From positions 36,381,475 to 36,445,474 of the forward strand of contig OY829545.1 of assembly GCA_963691705.1 (NCBI GenBank): a DNA stretch of 64,000 nucleotides, in the 5' to 3' direction. Below the pieces are notes generated by a model that did not search any database, was not told the origin of the DNA, and saw only the letters and a program-made list of their open reading frames with translations. Every line of letters begins with the position of its first letter. Positions within the stretch are counted from its first letter, which is position 1. This document shows, piece after piece, positions 29,647 through 38,765 of this stretch. This DNA comes from Viola odorata. Taxonomy: Eukaryota; Streptophyta; Magnoliopsida; Malpighiales; Violaceae. A program made the translations under genes and the position numbers.

Positions 29647-31467
29647 TCACTGCTCAAGGATTTTATCATCTTCCTTTGCTGCCAAACTTAACGTGCGCCT
29701 CACAACTAGGCATGTTGGCACGTCTACATAGGCATATCCAACCTCCTCTTCATTCGGATCATCATCAATATCCCATAAGTGACCGTGAGGTGAGGCTGTC
29801 TCCTCGTCATCCTCACTTTCTAATTCTCCTCCCTCGCGAATCAAGATGACTCGCCTATTGGGACACTCGGCCTTCATATGGCCGCTGCCCCCACATTTGA
29901 AGCACTTAATGCTTCTTGAAGGCATTCTTTGGGTGTTTAAGGGTGGTTTTGGAGGGTAAGGTGGCTGATTTGTGGTGTTTGGGGTGGTGTTTGGCTTGGT
30001 TGTGAAGGGTGGTTTGGGGCTGTCATTGGTAGACTTAGAAGGGAAAGAAGGGGTCTGCCATGATTTTTGGAAAGGTGAAGGAGAGGTGTAGGGTGTTTTC
30101 GGCTTGGTACTTACTTGTTTCTCAATTTTTAAGGCCAAATGGAACATCTCCTCCAATGTGTCGTACTTGTGGAAGTCTAGCTGATATGAAATTTCCTTGT
30201 GTAGACCACTCATAAAATGAGCCATTGTGGCCTCCGTGGTCTCATTTGTGCTCGCCCTCATCAAATAAGTCAACATCTCGTGGTAGTAATCACTCACGGT
30301 ACGGGGACCTTGATACAAACGTTGGAGACGCTGGTGCAAGTCACGGATGTAGTGTGGGGGCACAAACCGACGCCTCATTTCAGTCCTCAACTCATCCCAA
30401 GTCTCAATAGGTGGGCTGCCCTCATGTCTCTTTATCAAACAAAGGCGATGCCACCATTGTATCGCTAAGCCCGTGAACTCTACAATGGCCAATTTCAGCT
30501 TCTTTGTCTCGGAGTAGTTGTAACAAGAAAATTGCCTATCCACTTTGTTCTCCCATTCATGGAAAGTATCCGGGTCATCCTTACCCTCGAAGGTAGGGAT
30601 TGACAACTTGATACTCGAGAGGTTGTGATCCACTCTCTCCTTATTGTGCCTATAACCCCGCTGCTCGTATACCTCATCATGATCAAACCTTCGAGCATTG
30701 TGAGCATGTTCATAGTGAGGTGGATGTTGCTGCCTAGGCTGCTCATAATGGGGTGGGGCATATGCATTCGCATGATGTAGGGGAACAGCTAGGTGATTAG
30801 CTATTTGGAGTGGAGTTGGTGTATGCGGTTATCTAGGGTTATGTGGTGGTGGTCCGGGTGGGGGGGGGGGGGGCTGATGTGGTGGCTGTCTCGTGTAAAG
30901 AGTGTGGGCGTAGGGCTGATTAGTTTGCACATGTGGCTAGCTAGGAGGATGAGGAAAGGCGACGCCATGATTGTCCACCAAAAAGTTGCTACGGTTGTGT
31001 TCAAGATGTGGAGGCACGGTATGGTGAGTATTGTGGCCTAGGGCTTCCTCATCGTGGCCAAGATGGCCGGCTGTTGTAGTCCTATTCGTATGACCCTCTA
31101 CGTGCGGGAAGGCATAGTAGTCTAGACTAGTAGGATCATGTGGCCGAGTAGTTTGATGATAATGGGCGTGTGGTGTGTAATTTGGGGTTGGTGTATAAAT
31201 TGGGGCTTGTGGGGAAGGCGGGGGTGGATAATTCGTGGTTGGAGGGTAATGCGGAGGTTGTGGTGAGGTTGTAGAATTTTTTGCCGCTAAGGCAGCAATG
31301 GCAGCCAAGATGTCGATATTGGCTTGCTCTTGCCTTGTGGCGTGTTGTTGCAAAGCAGCCACATGTTGTCGAATCTCTCCCATTTGGACTGTAATAGATG
31401 CCATAGCCGGGTTTAGAGGAGAGGACTCATCCGAACTCTCACTCAAATGTGCTTCGTGCTTAGACAT
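29647..31467 (-). pseudogene. gag of element F
   Basis: The ATG at 31467 ('MSKHEAHLSESSDESS') is chosen because it follows the leader block and matches the start of element B's gag. A Pro/Tyr/His-rich stretch with several stops and a long G/C homopolymer (about 30860-30874) separates the N-terminus from the core. The core has 'FEGKDDPDTFHEWENKV', 'AIQWWHRLCL', 'RRFVPPHYIRDL' and 'LYQGPRTVSDYYHEML', and a CFKCGGSGHMKAEC knuckle lies near 29870-29911. A highly acidic tail precedes the stop at 29647-29649. It is the best-preserved Gag in the window. Confidence 0.85.
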
Positions 31468-32928
31468 AGAGAAGGTACCTGCAAAAAGACACAAACACAA
31501 TTGCAAATGATAAAGGGTTAGTCCCTCCCTCACGTGTATCGCTCGTGTTTCGCACTACACTCTAATGCTCTCACTATCTCACCCACTCAAACTTCAGTTC
31601 CAAACCAACAAATTCGCTAGCAATGACTCTAAGACTCAATGCGCACAAGGAGACTCAAAGAAAACTAGGGCAGAAAAGAAGGTAAGGAAACCGAATTAGT
31701 GTTCAAGGAAAATTGTTTGAGTTTGAACACTAATTAGGTTAGAGTGGATATTGACATAGGAATCAAGTGACGAAAACTCAAAGACACAAAAGAAAGGCAA
31801 GCTCAAAGGACCAACACTAGAAGAAATGGAGGGAAATGAGAATAAGCTTCACAAATTAAATTTTGCGGCAAAATGAAATACTTGATAAATGCACACCTTA
31901 ACTTGAAAGAAAACACTTCAAATGCACACATACATTTTGCCTCTTGCTTTGACTCACTTGTATTCTTTTTCTTTTGATTGAGGAATTGATTTCACTCTTT
32001 TGATCCCTTCTTCTTGTTTTTTTTTTTGACTTAGGGATTCTTTTACTCTTTTGATCCCTTTCTTTTCTTTGCTGTTTTGTTTTTTTTGTTTTTTTTTTGT
32101 AAGTGCAAGAGAGCTTCAATAAATGTATGATATGAGTTTTTGATAATTGAAGTGGAAGGCAAATAATTTTGCAAGTTAAAAAAAAAATTCACGAAATGAC
32201 GAAATTTTTGCTAACATGCACCGAAATTTTCCACTAAAATAAACCAAAAATTTTCACTTAAAATGCACCAATATTTTTGCTAAAATGCACCAAAGTTTTT
32301 CACTAACATGCACCAAAATTTGTCACTAAAATGCACCACAATTTCGCTAAAATGCACCACAATGTGTGACAATGAGTTTAGGCAATTTGGATTGTATGAC
32401 AAGGAGTTGATGCCAAGTGTATGACAAACAAAGGGTGAGGTAAACTTGCTGTTTTTAGGGCCGACTGTGTGCAATGGGGAATGAAAATACTAGGCTAAAA
32501 ATAGGGAGATTGTGAAAGACTAAGCTCAAACCAAATCAGTCCACATGGCTCTCATGGCCACCATAGGAGGCTCCAATAAATTCAGCAAGAAATATTATCA
32601 AAGAGATGAAGAAATTCGGCCCAAATGCCACAATAAACACAAATCAAGTCAGCCAAAGTGTTTATGCAAGATCAAATCACTATAAACGAAAATTTTGACC
32701 TAAAATCAGAAATTGTTCGGAATGATAAATGAGTGATTCCCACACGGTAAGAAACAATATTTCAACCATGGATATGGAAGGAATTTGTGTTTGGACCATA
32801 GGAAATGCAAGAAAACAAGGAATTTCAGTTTAGGGGAACGGTTATGAACTTTGCCCGAAAACAGAAAAAATTTCAGCCGATTAAATGGTGAAAATGATGA
32901 AGTTTACCAACCTAGAGAACGGATTGGA
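31468..32928 (-). other. Leader of element F
   Basis: It contains the inverted leader block (CTCCCTCACGTGTATCGCTCGTG near 31528-31551), A/T-rich tracts and the minisatellite at 32210-32365. Parts resemble the array leader, for example near 31940 and 32545. I see no gene in it. Confidence 0.65.
32210..32365. repeat. Minisatellite in leader of element F
   Basis: About seven imperfect copies of a 22-24-bp unit of the form AAAATGCACCAAAATTTTTC alternate with CACT or GCT. Confidence 0.75.
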
Positions 32929-32940
32929 GCTCCGCTACCA
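32929..32940 (-). promoter_or_regulatory. Primer-binding site of element F
   Basis: GCTCCGCTACCA, the inverse of TGGTAGCGGAGC, lies two bases from the LTR start at 32943. Confidence 0.8.
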
Positions 32941-32942
32941 CT

Positions 32943-33799
32943 TGATAAGGCCCTAGCTCCTTTTTGGAGGAGTTTAGCCGCTAGTTTGTGTAGGAGCCGG
33001 ATCTAGTCTCTTCGAGAGGTCAGCAACTTGTTTCAATCGGATAGAAAGGATGGTGAGGATAAGTATTTAATGGAATGAAGGAGTTATAAGCAGCGGATAA
33101 AGATGGATGAAAAGGAAAGGTGTATTTATGATTAACAAAACATAACTTAGTTCTTGACAAACCCTCTCAAGATGATCTTGAGCAACCTTGCCGAAAAGAA
33201 CAAAGGATCTCTAACCTATTCGACCCTCTCACCATAAGAGATGAGCAACCCGAATTGGAGAAGATAGTGTGCTGGTTTGAAGAACCCTAATTAGCTAACT
33301 AGAGAGTTGGTCTAGGCTGAAGTTTATCACAAAAACAAACACAAAGTGCTGAAATGAATTCAATGCACTTTAAATACCTAAGCTTAAAAATAGAAGGGGT
33401 AAATACCCTTACACCCTTGGACAAAGGGGCTTGGCAGCAATTGATGATGGGCTTGGAAGATGGGCTTCGGCCAACCAGCTAGAGGACGCAAGTCTTGGGC
33501 GCCGCAAGGGCTGGTCCGAACGGACTCATGGCTTCCTAGGGTTTGGCGCGGAAAGACTCATGTGTTGCGAGGGTTCGGTGCGCGGTTCTTCACGGGATGC
33601 GCGACCTGCCCATGAGTCTCGAGCGGCGCTGATGGCGAAGGAGTTGGAGTGCACGCAAGTCACCCATATGTCCCTTGGCTCCAAGCTGCTCTCCTCGGTC
33701 CTAAGGCTCTTCAATAGCACAGCTACCATTCCTTTGCTCCTAGTGAAGTATCCCGCGCTCATGCTCATATCAATATCCTACGCAACTAGGATCGTATCA
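32943..33799 (-). repeat. 5' LTR of element F, 857 bp
   Basis: On the plus strand it runs TGATAAGGCCCTAG...CTAGGATCGTATCA. Its U5 hairpin is CTCT-TCG-AGAG (33008-33018), and a TATTTAAA-like box lies near 33370. Unlike the A/B/C and array LTRs, I do not see the CTTGYCTTTGATTT block. Confidence 0.8.
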
Positions 33800-35951
33800 C
33801 CTAGTCTTAAAGAAAGATGGAACTTAGCGCATGTGCGTTGATTGTCGAGCAGTTAAAAAAATCACTGTAAAGTATCGTCAGCCTATACCTCGTTTAGATG
33901 ACATGTTAGATGAATTAAGTGGTAGCATGATATTTTCTAAAATTGATTTGATGAGTGGTTATCACCAAATTCGCATGAAAGAGGGTGACGAATGGAAAAC
34001 AACGTTTAAAACTAAGTATGGCTTGTATGAATGGATGGTCATGCCATTCAGTTTGACTAATGCTCCCAGCACTTTCATGAGGCTAATGAATCATGTTCTT
34101 AGGCACTTTATTGGCAGATTTGTTGTAGTATATTTTGACGATATCTTGATTTATAGCAAATCACTTGATGAGCATGTTTCACACCTTAGAGAAGTATTTC
34201 TAACACTTTGTGAACAACAATTGTATGCTAAGCCTAGTAAGTGTTCATTTTCAATGGAACAAGTTGGTTTTCTTGGCTTTATTGTGAGTGTAGATGGCGT
34301 GAAAGTTGACGAGGAAAAGGTTCGAGCAATCAAGGAGTGGCCGACTCCAAAGAACGCGAGTGACGTGCTCTCATTCCATGGCTTGGCGAGCTTTTTTCGG
34401 CGCTTCGTCAAAGATTTTTGTACTATCGCATTGCCTTTGAATGAACTGACCAAAAAGAATATTGTTTTCAGGTGGGAGCAGCAATAAGAGGAGGCGTTTA
34501 CCACGCTCAAGGAGCGCTTGAGTTCAGCGCCAATGTTAGCTCTCCTGAATTTTAGCAAGGCATTTGAGATCGAGTGCGACGCAAGTGGAGTGGGAATTGG
34601 AGCTGTTCTTATGCAGGAGAAGCGTCCCATTGCCTATTTCAGCGAGAAGCTAAAGGACGCGCAGTTGAGATATCCAACTTACGACAAGGAATTCTATGCC
34701 CTTGTGCGTGCACTCAAGACTTGGCAACATTACCTCATGCCGTGTGAGTTCATCGTACATACAGACCATTTAAGCTTAAAGTACCTCAAGGGACAAGACA
34801 AGCTCAATCGACGCCATGCCACATGGATGGAGTTCATCGAATCCTTTCTGGTACGTTCCCGGATCCTCTTGAGCGTGCATAGATCTAGTCATCTTCGGGA
34901 GGTTGGGGAATGACTTGATGAAGGATGAAATGGAGGTGATGATGGACGGATTGAGGTGTTTAGTGGACGATTTGGAGGAAGGGAGTAATGGAGTAGTTGC
35001 AGCGGAAAAATGGAAAGAAGGTAGAAGATATACTGATGATTATCTAAATAGGAACTTTCAATCACAAATGATTGAAAGGATCTCAAATTTGCATATCCAA
35101 CCCTTTCACTCTCTAATTGTGAAACTTACTTGATTATGCAGAATTGATGAGTGTTTTGGTTATAGAAACCCTAAATTAACTAGCCCTAAAATTGGTCTAA
35201 GAAGGAGAATAACTCACAAGTTCAAAGACAAAAAGAAAAGAGTAGGTTTAAGCCTATTTATATGGAGGCTATTTACACAGGGGAAAACCCTAAATCACCC
35301 TTGGACAAAGGGGCTTGAAACTCCTTGCAGCTGGCTTGAAGATGACGTGGACATGTCATGGAATAGACCTGGCGGTATACCTCTAGACTCGCTGAATTTA
35401 ATTCCCCAACGCCAAAGCTAGCAGCATACCGCTAGGGCCCTAACGGTATGCCGCCAGAAACTGTCATGCAAGCCTTTAGAGAGGCTATTCCATGGCTCAT
35501 GGGGTCCACCTGTGAGGTCCGAAGGGGTCCAATCGTGAGTGTGTTGGCGTGTACACAAGTCATCCAACCTTCTCGGGCCTTCACATCACTCTCCTCATCC
35601 CTTAGAGCCTTCAAGAGTAAGGCCACCGTACCCTTGCTCCTAGTGAAGTGGCGATGCGAGGTTGTGCTCGTATCACTTTCCCTACCACATTCATTACAAG
35701 CAAGGTAAGGAAAATGTAGTCACCGATGCCCTGTCGCGAAGGTATGCACTAATTACTTCCCTTAATGCCAAATTACTTGGATTTGCGCACATAAGTGAAG
35801 TGGTGATATATACAAACATGGTGTGTCTGTTGCTGGTTCTAAATTCTATAAGCATGAGGACTATTTATTCAAGCATAAACGGTTGTGTATTCTGCGTTGC
35901 TCATTACGTGAATTGCTTGTGCATGAGTCACACAGAGGTGGCGTGACTAAG
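33800..35951 (+). pseudogene. Fragment H: reverse transcriptase, RNase H and start of integrase
   Basis: The frame opens inside RT ('LVLKKDGT', stop at 33825-33827, 'RMCVDCR') and carries '[15 protein letters not shown]', '[14 protein letters not shown]' and the catalytic '[12 protein letters not shown]'. After a stop at 34485-34487 RNase H follows: '[15 protein letters not shown]', '[15 protein letters not shown]' and '[17 protein letters not shown]'. A solo LTR (34849-35675) splits RNase H from 'YKQGKENVVTDALSRRY'. Frame-shifted text before 35951 resembles the zinc-binding start of integrase ('RELLVHESHRGG'). This is the only YxDD-containing polymerase in the window. Both ends are cut by LTRs. 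Confidence 0.9.
34849..35675 (-). mobile_element. Solo LTR (827 bp) in RNase H, TSD CTTTC
   Basis: CTTTC at 34844-34848 and 35676-35680 flanks TGGTACGTTCCC...GTGCTCGTATCA, and the RNase H frame resumes precisely. The minus-strand orientation is inferred from the inverted ACTAGATC block near 34880. The left end, TGGTACG, departs from the TGATA start of the others. Confidence 0.9.
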
Positions 35952-36405
35952 TGATAAGAGCTCGACTTCGATTTGGAGAAGAAACCGTGAGATGAAGGCA
36001 GCAAGGATCTAGTCTCCTTTGGGAGGTGGTAAACACATGGATAATTGGTGTTTGGGTGGATGGATGGATCCAGATTTGTATGGAGTTTAAGGGCAACGGT
36101 AATAAATGGAATAATGAAGAAGATAACGTCGCTAGAAGGAGTGCGGATTGTGCAGCGGATTAATGGATGAAAAGGAGAGTGTTTTGATGAACAATAAGTA
36201 TATAACTTCAATACCCAACAAACCCTCTCTAGGCTAGCTAGAGCAACCTTGTTACGAAGTAAAGAAGATGAAGTGCTGGTTTGAAGAACCCTAATTTGCC
36301 CTATTGGCTCACCTAATGTGAAGTGTTCTTTGTAGAGGAAAACTCAACAAAACAAATACTAGTGCTGAAATGAATCAAATGCACTTTAAATACCCTAAGC
36401 CTATT
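35952..36405 (-). repeat. LTR fragment hosting the array insertion
   Basis: It starts TGATAAGAGCTCGACTTCG after CTAAG and reads as the 3' half of an LTR on the minus strand. The U5 hairpin CTCC-TTTG-GGAG is at 36014-36025 and an inverted TTTAAATA box lies near 36386. The array begins in the middle of this LTR. CTATT (36401-36405) would be the left target duplication; its partner would lie beyond the window. Confidence 0.75.
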
Positions 36406-36452
36406 TGATATGAGCTTAAAGGCTCCAACTCGTTTCTCTTGTCTTGCCTTCC

Positions 36453-36578
36453 GTCTAGGCCAAGACTGCTGTCTAGGGCAAACCTTCGGTCTAGGCCAAG
36501 ACTCCCATCTAGGGCAAACCTACTGTCTAGGCCAAGACTCCCGTCTAGGCCGAACCTACTATCTAGGCCAAGACTCCC
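36453..36578 (+). repeat. 18-bp/36-bp minisatellite in the array LTR U3
   Basis: Alternating TCTAGGCCAAGACT and TCTAGG(C/G)C(A/G)AACCT units, one period shorter than at 6097-6255. It is present at the same place in all eight array LTRs. Confidence 0.85.
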
Positions 36579-36682
36579 TTCTGTTTGGCCGAAGCCCATC
36601 CTCCAAGCCCATCTTCATTGCTGCCAAGGCCAAGCCCCTTTGTCTAAGGGTGTAAGGGTATTTACCCATTGTTAGGTTTTAG

Positions 36683-36726
36683 TATTTAAAGTGCAAACAT
36701 TTCATTTCAGCACTTGCCTTTGATTT
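36683..36726 (+). promoter_or_regulatory. Array LTR promoter: TATTTAAA and start block
   Basis: TATTTAAA at 36683-36690 and CTTGCCTTTGATTT at 36713-36726, spacing 30 nt. The switch from one LTR subfamily to another falls inside this block. Repeated in each unit. Confidence 0.65.
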
Positions 36727-37093
36727 TGATGATATTCTCTTTGGCCAATTCTTAGAGTAAACTAGTGTAATTTAGGGTTCTTGGTAACCGGTGCCATTAG
36801 GGCTGAAACCATTGTTTATCTTATATCTCTTCTTGTAATTAAGCTCTTGAGCTTTGTTCTTAAATCAGAAAAGAGAGATCCTTAACTAGTTTATAGAAAG
36901 GTTGCTTGGTTTGCTAATCAAGAGGGTTTTCTAATTAGTTAAGTTCTTATTATGTTCATCCATTCCATCTCTACCAAACAACCATTGATCCGCTGCATAT
37001 AACTCCTCAAAACACCAACTTCAGCCATCAAGTTCACCAAGGCGTCTCCTCTCCATCTCCATCTGAGGCGTCTATATCCATTGCCAAAACCAA

Positions 37094-37107
37094 CCTCTCA
37101 CAAGAGG
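37094..37107 (+). other. U5 hairpin CCTCT-CACA-AGAGG
   Basis: A 5-bp stem with a 4-nt loop directly precedes ACTAGATCC near the 3' end of the LTR. Sister LTRs have CTCC-CAAA-GGAG (4076-4087, 26540-26551) or, on the minus strand, CTCT-CGA-AGAG (33008-33018). Base pairing is kept while the bases change. Confidence 0.65.
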
Positions 37108-37176
37108 ACTAGATCCGGCTCAAGAACAGCAATTCGGTCTCTTCTTCTCCAAAACAGAAGTTGAGCTCTTATCAAG

Positions 37177-37188
37177 TGGTAGCGGAGC
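37177..37188 (+). promoter_or_regulatory. Array unit 1 primer-binding site
   Basis: TGGTAGCGGAGC, two bases after the LTR. It is present after every array LTR, for example 40740-40751. An intact PBS in each unit means each unit transcript could in principle be primed. Confidence 0.85.
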
Positions 37189-38765
37189 TTCAGTTGTCCT
37201 CTAGGTTGGTTTTTCTTGTTCTCCTCTTCATTTCTACGGTTAGAATCATCTTCTCTACCGTAGAACTTCTTTCCTTTGTGCTGAAATTTTTCTGTTTTTC
37301 ATAACCGTTCCTCTCTTCGGTTAAAACTTCATTTTCTTGAGTTTCTTCGGTTCAAACACCTTGATTCTTGTTTTCTATGGTTTAAACATTATTTTCTACC
37401 ATAGGAATCATTCCCACTTCATTTGAAAAATTTGGTGTTCTTGAAGAAATTCTTGTCTTTTAGTGTGCTGAATTTTGGAAGAACACAAGTGCTGAAATTT
37501 TTTGTGTTTGTGTGCATCAAAATGGACGAAATTTCTTCTTAATTGTGTATTTGCTGCTGAAGTTATTGGAGCCTCCTATGGTGGCCTTGAGAGCCATGTG
37601 GACTGATTTGTTCTCTTGCTAAGTGCCGAAATTGCTTGTCCAACCATAGCTGGCCACATCACCTTGATTGTGAGCCTAGTATTTTCCTCAATTGTGAGCC
37701 AAGCATTTCAGCTTGCTCACTACACTTCCCCCTCACACAGCCGGCCCTAATTAGCATCCTTACACTTAGGTTGCTTGTCATACACAGCCACATCACTTGC
37801 CTTGTCACTTGCCTTGTCATCCACACACATTTGGACACATCACTATCACTTGCCACCTCACTTTTGGCTTTTAGTGAAAATATTTTCAAGAGCAAAACTA
37901 CTTGTCTTTCACTTCTTCTTCTTTCAAGGATACATGTCATACAAGTGAGCTCTCTTCACTTATTGCAAAAACAGAAAAGAAAAGAGAAAGGAACTAAAAG
38001 AAAGATCAAGTTCCTAACACTCAAAAAAAAAAAAAAAAAACAAAAGAGTGGATCAATTGAGTCATAAGCAAGAGACTACTTGTGTGTATCTATCTGAAGT
38101 GAATTACATTGTTTTTAAAGTGTCATTGTGGAAGAACACAAGTTTCGGCTTTCAATTTGTGTTTCCAATTCAGATTTTCGTTTTCTGTTTTTTCCTTTTG
38201 ACTAGCTTCGGCTTTTCCCTTTTTGTCTGAGTGTCTGTGCTCAGAAAATTCTGAAATTTTGATAGATTAAAGTTCAGTCTGAGGGGAACAACTCTTATGT
38301 TTTACACTTCTCCTAATTCTGTTGGTTTCACATACTTCTATCCAATTCAAAATCAGTGCGCAGTTTTCACTCGAAATTTCAGCTTTGAGTCTTTCATTTG
38401 TTTGTGATTTTCTCTTCTTGTTTCTTTGAGTCTTTTCTTAAGTAGCTTGAGCTGTGTTGTTTTCTTCTTTGTTTTCACATATTATTACTCTATTCTAAGT
38501 CCAATTTCGGCCCAAATTAAATCCTTTTTCCTTAGGCAGAATTTTGACTTTCCTTGCCTTTCTTTCGTACCTTGGTTGTCTTGCTTTTCTTGAGCCCTAG
38601 TTAGGTATTTCTAGCTTAGGTCTTCGGTTGGTGATTCAGATAAGAGTGTGAGAGAAGAGTGTGAGTACATTAGAGTGACAAACACGAGAGTGAAACACGT
38701 GAGGGAGAGACTAACCCCTTTCAGCTATCACTTGTGTTTATTTTTCCTTTTGTAGGAATTTTTCT
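37189..38765 (+). other. Array unit 1 leader (about 1.58 kb)
   Basis: Non-coding so far as I can see. Landmarks are the paired GGTT-rich lines near 37310-37390, A18 at 38023-38040 (A19 in units 3 to 8), the block ACACGAGAGTGAAACACGTG then GAGGGAGAGACTAACCCC (38682-38718) and TTTTCCTTTTGTAG before the ATG. T at 37961 in units 1 and 2 is C in units 3 to 8. Short ORFs of 60 to 143 codons lie here but start at non-ATG codons or run through the A-tract, so I do not call them. Confidence 0.75.

Larger units (their letters stand above)
28410..33799 (-). mobile_element. Element F: autonomous-type gag-pol element, 3' part missing
   Basis: The minus-strand order is 5' LTR (32943-33799), PBS (32929-32940), leader, gag, protease and the first half of RT, cut at 28410. 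The rest of RT, RNase H, integrase and the 3' LTR are not present here. On the right the LTR abuts CCTAG and RT sequence of fragment H, so F was inserted in or next to a polymerase gene. Confidence 0.85.
36406..37174 (+). repeat. Array unit 1 LTR (769 bp)
   Basis: TGATATGAGCT...AGCTCTTATCA, inverted at 10 of 11 terminal positions. It is preceded by CTATT and not by a PPT, so this is the left border of the array. It has A at 37159 where all other array LTRs have T. The first about 310 bp match the solo LTR at 6050-6390. From about 36715 onward it matches the LTR at 12600-13060. Confidence 0.95.

Noticed and set aside
33431..33841. 136-codon plus-strand ORF within the LTR of element F
   Set aside because: It crosses the LTR boundary into RT of fragment H and has no recognisable domain or counterpart in other LTRs.
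36435..36675. ORFs of 78-81 codons with a 12-residue repeat in each LTR, on both strands
   Set aside because: They arise from the 36-bp minisatellite in U3, upstream of the predicted transcription start, and have no independent support.
38023..38040. A18-19 run as the tail of a processed retrocopy
   Set aside because: It lies within the leader with homologous sequence on both sides in other elements (compare the A-rich tract near 11490 in C), so it is an internal tract.
37636..38067. A 141-143 codon ORF repeated in every array leader
   Set aside because: It starts at a TTG, runs through a homopolymer A-tract whose length differs between units, and changes its C-terminus accordingly. It is not conserved in the leaders of B or C.
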